Positions 23,109 through 30,645 of a stretch of DNA of 64,000 bases are shown piece by piece; position 1 is the stretch's first letter, and every line of letters starts with the position of its first letter. The notes under the pieces were generated by a model. The model was not told where the DNA came from. It made no database searches and was given only the letters and a program-made list of their open reading frames with translations. A program made the translations under genes and the position numbers. The stretch is from Apus apus (taxonomy: Eukaryota; Chordata; Aves; Apodiformes; Apodidae): contig NC_067305.1 in NCBI RefSeq assembly GCF_020740795.1, positions 3,348,001 to 3,412,000 on the forward strand. The letters are read 5' to 3'.

Positions 23109-23893
23109 TGTATTTACACAGGAGAGGAATTCCACATTCCCTCACTGGTATTACTCTAGATTTAAAAAAAAAAACAAAACACCCCCACTTCTGTACGTAG
23201 AAAATAGTCCTGCAGTTGTGCTGAGGTGTGCAAGTGTTGCTCGGATGGATTCCTGGGTTGTGTCAGAATAAGCAGCTCTGCCTTCCCCATGCCACGTTAT
23301 CCCAACTCGTGCTCCACACTAGTCCAGAACACCCTCCTGGCAGTGTTGACCTTTAGCAGCCACACTCAACAAGGAGTCAGACAGCTCTGGCCAACTCCAC
23401 TCCTTCCTTCCCCCTCCCACTCAATTTCATTAGTTCCTCCTGTCACGTTTGCAGCGACAGAAATCCCGTCCTCCCTCCAGAGACTAGAGAGTTAACAACT
23501 TTAGCAAACCATGTTTAAATCCAGCCACTTATCTTTCTGCATTACCCTTCCTAGCCAGAGAGATAAGGAGCCCCTGTTAGAGGGGAGCTTTACCACATTC
23601 AGCAGATCAACCAAGCAGAAAGAGGGTGACAGAAGGCCTGGCTGCAGATCAGGAGTCTCAGAGGAGGTTTCCAGCTGCAAAGCACATTGTTACTCTGACA
23701 CAAGACAGAATGCATCTGTCTTAACACCTCCAAGTCCCACTTGTATTGGACCCTGGCACACTTCAATATGGAAAACAGAAATTGTTTGGCCAACCAAAAC
23801 AAAAAAAAAAACAACCAAAACCCCAACCAAACCCTGCAGTTAAAAAGTCATCCTCTTTATCTGCCATGATCTTCCCCAGCGTTGACCCCGGGG

Positions 23894-23973
23894 TCACAGC
23901 TCGTCACGGGGAGTTTTTGCTACAATCATGAGTTTGGACAGTTCAAAACGGAACTTGCCTTCCCTGTGAGACA
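23894..23973 (-). CDS. MYDGF: MYDGF coding exon 6 and stop
   Basis: Encodes the C-terminal strand FELSKLMIVAK and the ER-retrieval-like end PRDEL, then TGA. Acceptor TTCTAG. Confidence 0.95.
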
Positions 23974-26900
23974 CTAGAAAGAGAGTAAAGAGGCAGAGGG
24001 TGAAGCAGATTGTAAAGCATGAACAAAACAGCCCTGCTGGGTCCCTTCCAGGATGATAAAGGCAGCAAATCGGGCATTGCACTTCCTTCTGAAGCATGCG
24101 ACGAGCACATTGTGATAAACCCCTTCTTCCCCCACCCTAATGGAACATTCCCACTGGGACAGGACCCACAAAATCCTGCTGTCCCCCACCCCAAGCCCCT
24201 TTCTCGTTCTCTCAGTCACTGACCTGTTGTTTCAGTGACTTCAAATTCTTCCTGTTTCAAGGGGATGTCGCTTTGTCCACCCGCTGCGGCTTGAGACTGA
24301 AATGGGAAGGAAGAAGGTTTAAAGTAGGTAAGGCAACCCAAGAAGCTCTTCAAAGCAAACAAACACCACCACATTTTGCAGAATGAGCTTGTATTTTAAC
24401 AATGTGGAGTGGAATAATTAAAGCCACCTGGGAAATCTGAAGGAAAATCTCTGGCTCTTTTCTCATTTTCTGTTAAACCACTGACTGGTGTCACTCGGGT
24501 GACTGAACAGCCTCACCACTGAGGACTGGGAAAGGGAAGAACAAACCAGCCAAAAACACCAGCAGAGGTTTTTATTTCCTTTGCCACATGCAATTTGTTG
24601 AGGCAAACCTCAACAAATGGAGGGAGCAGGAGAAAGATGGTGCAGGAGAGCCGACCTGCAGCCTCTCCTGGCTGCCACTGCTCCCTAATTAGTGAGGCGA
24701 TGGAGAAGATTTTATTGCACAGATGTCTAATAAATGTTTTCCATCTCCAATTCATGTTTTATAGCAGCCTCCCACACACCTGCTTCCCAGAGATCAGCTG
24801 GGACTTACATAAGCCATGGCATGCTCTATCTTGGCTCCTTTCACTTCAGCTTTAAACTGCGTAAAGAAGAGATAAGACTTCCCTTGGGGCCTGGAAGAAG
24901 AAAGCAAGAGGCTTTGACATGGAGGTGCAGACAAGCTGAGGATTCATGGCTCCCTCCTGCCACAGAGGGTGGAGAGGGGGAAACACAGCATTTACCAACC
25001 ACCACCTGGCTAAGGAACCCACCCGGAGGCACAGCAGGCAATGCCAGCCAGGAGGAAGAGTCCCCGGCCCAGATCCCACCTGCCTTGTGGTTGCTTTGGC
25101 CTCAGAGAGTTTGGGGTTAAAGCACACACCTCCAGACAGAGCAGGAGAAGAGCAGGTTGTCTTCGCTGACTCCAATGTCCATCTCCCATTGCTGTGGAAG
25201 GGAAAGGTCCAGTTAATGAGGGTGAGAGGCTTCCTGCTCACCCCTGAGGCCAGCCAGCTCCCCTCCCACACCAGGCAAGTCTCCACCACTCTAGAAGAAC
25301 ACAACATAATGACACAACGCTTGCTGATGGTGCCTTTTACTCTGTCTTGCACAAAGCTCAAGGCCTGGCTGCCCTCTCCTCTCCATAATTCATTAGTACA
25401 GTTGCAGAAAAGAGTTTAAATCCCATTTCCCTTTAGGCTAAAAGGACCTGATTTTCTAACAGGACTTGCCAATGAGTAGGAACCGCAAAGCACCCACTGC
25501 AGCAGCAACACGAGCTGCAAAAAAAACCTTCAAGAAGACCAGATTTACTCCTCCGAGGCCCTTCCTACCAACTGGGGGATGAAAATGTCACTCCCTGTTC
25601 TCCAGAGACATCCAGGCCAGAGATCACTTAAGCCTGACAAACGTCACGGCCCTGCAAACCATCACTGCGACACGCGGGGGACGCGTCCGTCCCGGGAGCA
25701 AATCCCACCAGTGACTTTTGCAAAACACACGTGGCTGGAAACGGTGCAACCATCCCTTCCTCACAGCTCCTGGCCATCAGCTCATCACGAGCAAAACCGT
25801 CCTCAGCAGCTTCTCACCCCGTGCAGCCCCAGGGACCGAGGGTAAGGGCGAGGCCCCGGAGCGCCCAGCTCACCTCGTTGGTTCCTCCCTGAGCTGAGTA
25901 TGTGAAGGTGCAGGTGTAATCCCCCTGGGAGGAGAGAAGAAGACCATGAGGAGCAGCCTTCCCTGGGCAGGACCTTCTCTTGACTCCCCAGCAGCCGCTT
26001 CTCCCCGAGGACAGGAGCTCTGGGGATGCCCGAGGGCTGCGCACGGGGCAGCCCCCCACGGGGCTCACCCTGGGGGTGACCAAGGAGGACCACTCGCCAC
26101 GTCCACGTCCAGACCCCACTGGGACACAGAGGCAGGACCACGCCGCCCCCATCCCCTGCGGGGGGGTCAGCAGCCCCCCGTGGTGCTGGGGTGGGGACCT
26201 GTGTTCTGGGGGGGTCCAGGGACCTGCAGCCCCCTTCCCCATAGGGCCCCTTCTCCTTGATGAGCCACCTTCTCATGGGGACCCTCTATTTTTGACACCC
26301 TCTTCCTCCTTGAGACCCCTCCCTTCCCTTGGGGTACCTCCTGCCCTTGGAGACCCCCCCCCTTGGGGACCCCCTTTCTCCTTGGGGGGCTCTCTTTCTC
26401 TTTAAGGAGCCCCCTCCTTTGGAGACTCCCTCTTGGGGACCCCCCTTGGGGACTCCTCTCTCCTTGGAGTCTCCCTCACTCCTTGGGGACCCCCCCGGCC
26501 TTTGAAGACCCCTCTTGGGGACCCCTCTCTCTCCCTGGATTCTCTCTCACTCCTTGGGGACCCCCCGGCCTTTGAAGACCCCTCTTGGGGACCCCTCTCT
26601 CTCCCTGGATTCTCTCTCACTCCTTGGGGACCCCCCGGCCTTTGAAGACCCCTCTTGGGGACCCCTCTCTCTCCTTGGAGTCTCCCTCACTCCTTGGGGA
26701 CCCCTTGCCCTTTGAAGACCCCTTTTGGGAACCCCTCTCTCTCCCCGGAGTCCCCCTCACTCCTTGGGGACCCCCTGGCCTTTGAAGACCCCTCTTGGGG
26801 ACCCCCCGGCCTGTGAAGACCCCTCTTGGGGACCCCTCTCTCTCCCTGGATTCTCTCTCACTCCTTGGGGACCCCCCGGCCTTTGAAGGACCCCCGGGGA

Positions 26901-27367
26901 CCCCTCTCTCTCCCTGGGTTCTCTCTCACTCCTTGGGGATCCCCCGGCCTTTGAAGGCCCCCCCGGGGACCCCTCTCTCCCCGGGGACCCCCTCCCCAGT
27001 CCCCACCAGAGGCCGGGTCCCCCCGCCCTTAGCAACCGCCCCCCTAGCAACAGGCCCAGACCCCCCCCCCGCCTCCGCTACCCGCTCGTCCCGCCCCCCC
27101 CCCTCGCCGCCAGCCAATCCCCGTGGCGAGAGGCGGGAGCGACGTGTCCGGCAGCCAATCAGAGAGAGGCGCGTACCCTCTCCTCACCCCTCTTCCCTGC
27201 CGGCCGCTCACCAGGCTCCGGGAGAAGGAGTGAATCTCCCCGCCGGGCCGCACGTCGAAACGGGCCGCGCCCGGTTCCTCCGCCGCCCGGGCCGCCAGGC
27301 ACAGCAGCGCGGCGGGCACCAGCGCTGCCCACAGCCTCCCGCCGCCCGTCCCGCTGGGCGCCGCCAT
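23894..27367 (-). CDS. MYDGF: MYDGF, myeloid-derived growth factor, six coding exons, 167 aa
   Basis: MYDGF is a small beta-sandwich protein of the ER and secretory pathway that acts as a paracrine tissue-repair factor. Coding exons read 27,367-27,212, 25,924-25,874, 25,191-25,130, 24,890-24,809, 24,296-24,224 and 23,973-23,894. All introns are GT-AG and the phases join without a break. Residues 1 to about 28 form a signal peptide. FDVRPGGEIHSFS, YTCTFTYSAQGGTNE, QGKSYLFFTQFKAEV, PLKQEEFEVT and FELSKLMIVAK match the human protein. Cys57 and Cys86 correspond to the known disulfide pair. The C-terminus RDEL fits KDEL-receptor retrieval (human ends RTEL). The product is six residues shorter than human, within the signal-peptide region and exon 1/2 junction. 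The promoter is a CpG island with a YY1-type element over the start codon. Intron 1 holds a 70-bp minisatellite. Confidence 0.96.
24224..24296 (-). CDS. MYDGF: MYDGF coding exon 5
   Basis: Encodes the SQAAAGGQSDIPLKQEEFEV segment and ends with one base of the next codon. Acceptor TTTCAG, donor GTCAGT. Confidence 0.93.
24809..24890 (-). CDS. MYDGF: MYDGF coding exon 4
   Basis: Encodes PQGKSYLFFTQFKAEVKGAK and the following helix-like segment ending AMAY. Acceptor TTCCAG, donor GTAAGT. Confidence 0.95.
25130..25191 (-). CDS. MYDGF: MYDGF coding exon 3
   Basis: Residues 70 to 90 (last codon split), including Cys86. Acceptor CCACAG, donor GTGTGT. Confidence 0.93.
25874..25924 (-). CDS. MYDGF: MYDGF coding exon 2
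   Basis: Residues 53-69, including Cys57 of the predicted disulfide. Acceptor TCCCAG, donor GTGAGC, phase 0 on both sides. Confidence 0.94.
26250..26995. repeat. 70-bp minisatellite in MYDGF intron 1
   Basis: A C/T-rich unit containing CTCCTTGGGGACCCCCCGG and CCTTTGAAGACCCCTCTTGG recurs with a 70-bp period, exact between 26,521 and 26,591, with more diverged or truncated units on both sides. It ends about 220 bp inside intron 1 from the MYDGF exon 1 donor. Confidence 0.92.
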
Positions 27368-27480
27368 CTTGGGAAGGAAGCCCGGGCGGCGGCGGGAGGG
27401 GCCGGAGCGCGCTGAGGCCGCGGCGCCCCGGCCGCCATCTTGGGTGTGGGCGGGAAGGCCGGGCAGGTGGAGCCGTGTGG
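27000..27480 (-). promoter_or_regulatory. MYDGF: MYDGF CpG-island promoter
   Basis: This CpG-dense block covers exon 1 and the sequence just upstream. It contains two copies of the YY1-type element AAGATGGCGGC on the minus strand, one over the start codon (about 27,360-27,370) and one 71 bp upstream (about 27,431-27,441). It also contains CCAAT-like motifs at 27,113-27,118 and 27,153-27,158. No TATA box is visible. Confidence 0.7.
27212..27367 (-). CDS. MYDGF: MYDGF coding exon 1
   Basis: Residues 1-52: signal peptide and the start of the beta-sandwich. The start codon sits in AAGATGGCGGC. The donor GTGAGC follows 27,212 and the exon ends in phase 0. Confidence 0.93.
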
Positions 27481-27494
27481 GGCCGGCGGTGGGA

Positions 27495-27725
27495 GCAGGA
27501 GGCACTGGGAGGTGGGATGAGGGGACACTGGGAGGTGGGAGCAGGAGGCAGTGGGAGGTGGGATGAGGGGACACTGGGAGGTGGGAGCAGGAGACACTGG
27601 GAGGTGGGAGCAGGAGACACTGGGAGGTGGGAGCAGGAGGCACTGGGAGGTGGGATGAGGGGACACTGGGAGGTGGGATGAGGGGACACTGGGATGTAGG
27701 ATGAGGGGACACTGGGATCTGGGAG
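27495..27725. repeat. 23-bp minisatellite upstream of MYDGF
   Basis: The unit CACTGGGAGGTGGGATGAGG, alternating with a GGGAGCAGGAGG-ending variant, repeats about ten times with a 23-bp period. Diverged units run on to about 27,800. It fills the gap between the MYDGF promoter and the 3' end of the cathepsin gene. Confidence 0.93.
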
Positions 27726-28028
27726 CAGGAAACACAGGGATATGGGACGAGGAGACACTGGGATGTGGGACGTGGGGACACTGGGATGTGGGAGAGGGGA
27801 ATGTGGAGCTCTGGGGTCACACCCTGCTGTGTGGGTGCTCCCCCCCGGGGCGCACAGGGCAGCCGTGGGACGTTTTGGGGACCCCTCCCTGCAGGGCCTC
27901 CAACCGCAGCCCCCGCTGGCTCTCTGGGCTGCACACTGAGTGAAATCCCCCCCGGAACGATTCAGGACGGGGGGGGAAATAAACAGCAGGATGGGGGGAA
28001 AGATTCGTTTTCTGCCGTGTCATGAAGG

Positions 28029-28034
28029 TTTAAT
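28029..28034 (-). promoter_or_regulatory. Possible poly(A) signal ATTAAA, cathepsin gene
   Basis: ATTAAA on the minus strand, 0.4 kb past the stop. No AATAAA is seen between the stop and this point. If used, only about 0.6 kb separates this 3' end from the MYDGF start codon. Confidence 0.45.
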
Positions 28035-28414
28035 GGGGCAAAGACCTATTTGGGGGTGTTGGGGGCAGCTCTGCTGGCTCAGCCCCTGTGGGTCGGGGGC
28101 CTGAAAATCCAGCTTTTGGGATTCAGCTGGAAGGAGAAGGGGCCACAGCAAGGGAAAGAGAAGGAACAGCCAGGCGAGGGCTGGGGGGGGGGGGGGAGAG
28201 GCACAAGAGAAAGAGCCTCTTGCCAAGCGTCGTGTGGAGGGAGCTTTGTCTTTCCCCCAAGGAAAAGGACGGGCTGGGTGAGCTGTGCCTTGGCCACCAA
28301 ATCCTGCCTGGCCACCATTTGCAGGCACAGAGCAATTAGCTGTGCCACTTTCAATGGCACAAACAAAAGCCCTTTTCCAGAAGGAAACAGCCCCTGGATC
28401 CGCAGCTGGGGAAG

Positions 28415-28435
28415 GAGAGAGAGAGAGAGAGAGGG
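28415..28435. repeat. (GA)n microsatellite
   Basis: GAGA run between the cathepsin stop and its predicted 3' end. Confidence 0.9.
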
Positions 28436-28446
28436 GAAATCCTGGC

Positions 28447-28546
28447 TCAGAGGAGGGGGAAGCTGGCCTGGTTGGCCACCCCGCACTGGTTGTTGGCTCC
28501 CTTCAGCAGGCGGACGTAGCCCTGCTCACCCCACACCTCCGACCAG
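28447..28546 (-). CDS. Cathepsin L-like coding exon 7 and stop
   Basis: Encodes [14 protein letters not shown] and the closing [15 protein letters not shown], then TGA. Acceptor CTGCAG. Confidence 0.94.
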
Positions 28547-30645
28547 CTGCAGGAAGAGGTGGAGAGTGAGCACATCCCCGTTCCCTCACACACCGACACC
28601 CAGCCCCACTCGGGAAGCTGGAGCACCCCACGGAGCAGGATCCTCCTGCCCTGCAGGAGTGGGTGACACAGCAGTGGTGAAAGGGGCAGTGGGTTTTGGG
28701 GAGACCCCCCCTCCTCATCCTTTACCTGTTCTTTAGGAGCCAGTAGCTCACGTTGTGCCCACGCTCCTGGCTGGTGCCGTAGCCCACGGCCAGCATCCCA
28801 TGGTTCACCCTCTGGCTGCAAAACACGCTGCTGAAAACCCCTGGGAAGAGCAGAGCTGGGCTGAGCCGGGGCCCGGCCCTGATTGTTTCTCCTCCAAGTA
28901 AGAGCAGGGTGGTAGATCCTATTCCCCCGGGGCTGGGTACAACCCACCTCCCAATTCCTGCCCCCTCCCAGCAAAGCAGCCCTGCCTCGGTTTCCCCACC
29001 TAGGCGGTGAAGAGCGAGACAGTTACCAGACTTGTAGAAGTGGAAGTGGAAGCTGCTGGCATCCACGGCCACCGAGACGGGTCCCACAGCTGCCACCGCC
29101 CGCTCCAGCGCCGCCTCGCTGCCCGCGGCCACCAGCCCCACGGCCGAGCAGTTGGCCGCCTTGTCCCGGGGGTTGTATCGGCAGCTGGAGGCGTCCTGAG
29201 AGGAAGGAGAAGGGGGACGTTGGTGCTGAGAACCTTCCAGCCCCCCCATTCTGCTGTGCCCCCAGGGCCAGCTGCCGCCCCTCACCGTGGCCAGGTAGGG
29301 GTAGACGCGCTCCGAGTTCAAGCCGCCGTTGTCGCGCACGTAGCGGAAGGCGCGGGTCATGTACCCGCCCCGGCAGCCGTCGTTGCCCAGTTTTCGGGAG
29401 CAGTCGATGAGGTTCTGCTCGCTCAGCACCACCAGCTTCCCCGTCCGGTTGAAGACCAGCCCCTCCAAAGCCCCCGTGGCACTGAAGGCCCAGCACGAGC
29501 CGCAGTGCCCCTGGGGACGGCGCCAGGGAGGGGGTCACAGCGTCGCCCCAAAACCCACGGCTCGGGGATGCTGTGGCCCCTGGGGCTGCAAAACTCAAGC
29601 AGCCAAAAAATGGGGGGGGGGGGAAGGAGGAGAGCTGCTTCTTGAGGTTGCCCAGAGGGGTGTTTTTTTTTTGGTGCCACCCAGCAGACCCTCGCCCCGT
29701 GCCCACCTGGTTCTTCACGGGTGTCACGTAGCCCCTCGCCCGCCAGTCCACCTCTGCGGGGGTCTTCAGGGCCCCCGAGGCCTGGAAGAGCAGTGCTGGC
29801 TCCTGCTGCCGTGTCGGGGTGAAGCCGTTCAGCAGCTGGTTAAACTCCTCGTCCGTCTGCAGGTCACCAAGGGGGAGGCTGGTTGTGGAGTCTCCTTCTC
29901 TGGAGACATTCAAAACCCACCCGGATGCGTTCCTGTGTGATGTACTCTAGATGACCCTGCTCTGGCAGGGGGGTTGGACTAGATGATCTTTTGAGGTCCC
30001 TTCCAACCCCTAGGATTCTATGATTCTATGAAGCTGGCAACACTGGGGCTTCCCACCATCGGGTCAACCCCCAGGAAGACCCAGGAGCTCCTGGTGGAGC
30101 GTGTTGGGATTACCCAGCCCCTGGAGCAAGCCTTGGGTGCATCAAGAGGACGCCAGACCAAGCCCTGAGTGCATCAAGGCGTCCCCACACCAAAACCCGG
30201 GGGGGTTTTCAGGCCCCAGGTGCAGGCAGGGTTCCCAGGGAAGGTGTCTGGAACGTGGGCAGGTACCAGGTCCCCGTAGTGGTTCATGGCCAGGCGGAAG
30301 GTGTGGTGCCCCTGGGACTCCTCCTGGTTGTGCTGCTGGATGCGCCGCAGGTTCTTCTCCCAGACCTCCCTGCGGATGGTCTCGACCTCCTGCCACGGGG
30401 GCGGAGTGGTGGCAGGATCAGAAACGTCCCCTGGGAGCAGGGGGACAGGGGATGGGGTGGGTGCACACGGGTGAGACCTCCTGGAGCCAGCCCTGGGATG
30501 TGTCAGGAGGCCTGGGGGGAGCAGGACCTACCCCCAGGTACTGCTTGGCATGGAGGCTCTTCCACCCTTCCCAGGTCTCCTCCAGGGCGGGATCCGGTGC
30601 CACGGTGCAGCCCAGCAGGACCAGCAGCAGCCCCAGCACAGCCAT
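28447..30645 (-). CDS. Cathepsin L-like papain-family cysteine protease, seven coding exons, 331 aa
   Basis: A complete C1A peptidase. Coding exons read 30,645-30,532, 30,389-30,267, 29,856-29,707, 29,510-29,286, 29,195-29,027, 28,840-28,726 and 28,546-28,447, with GT-AG introns and intact frame. Residues 1 to about 16 form a signal peptide. The inhibitor propeptide carries an ERFNIN-type helix (R44, V47, W48, N51, I55, N59; the leading Glu position is Val40 flanked by Glu39 and Glu41) and a GNFD-type motif (A72, N74, Y76, D78). Mature enzyme begins near residue 112. All active-site residues are present: Gln129, Cys135 (GHCGSCW), His274 and Asn298 (KNSW). NRT and NCS are N-glycosylation sequons. 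It resembles cathepsin L more than S or K ([37 protein letters not shown]). I cannot name the orthologue. The position between MYDGF and DPP9 is unlike human. Confidence 0.92.
28726..28840 (-). CDS. Cathepsin L-like coding exon 6 with catalytic His
   Basis: Encodes [11 protein letters not shown] with catalytic His274 and ends in YWLLKN, whose Asn298 completes the active site. Acceptor CCCAG, donor GTAAAG. Confidence 0.95.
29027..29195 (-). CDS. Cathepsin L-like coding exon 5
   Basis: Residues 205-260 plus one base, with [15 protein letters not shown] and [11 protein letters not shown], the usual cathepsin L positions. Acceptor CTCAG, donor GTAACT. Confidence 0.94.
29286..29510 (-). CDS. Cathepsin L-like coding exon 4 with catalytic Cys
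   Basis: Residues 130-204. [17 protein letters not shown] carries the nucleophile Cys135. NRT is a sequon. [13 protein letters not shown] matches the cathepsin L disulfide loop. Confidence 0.95.
29707..29856 (-). CDS. Cathepsin L-like coding exon 3
   Basis: Residues 80-129: end of the propeptide, the maturation region (about [14 protein letters not shown]) and VTPVKNQ with oxyanion-hole Gln129. The acceptor CTGCAG is directly followed, on its intron side, by CR1-derived sequence. Confidence 0.92.
29878..30031 (+). mobile_element. CR1 LINE 3' end in cathepsin intron 2
   Basis: Carries TTGTGGAGTCTCC, GACATTCAAAACCCACC, GGTTGGACTAGATGATC and the terminal ATTCTATGATTCTATGA. It sits directly against the exon 3 splice acceptor. 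Confidence 0.93.
30267..30389 (-). CDS. Cathepsin L-like coding exon 2
   Basis: Residues 39-79: the propeptide ERFNIN-type helix ([15 protein letters not shown]) and GNFD-type motif (AMNHYGD). Acceptor GGCAG, donor GTACCT. Confidence 0.92.
30532..30645 (-). CDS. Cathepsin L-like coding exon 1
   Basis: Residues 1-38: hydrophobic signal peptide ([16 protein letters not shown]) and the start of the propeptide with [13 protein letters not shown]. Donor GTAGGT, phase 0. Confidence 0.9.
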
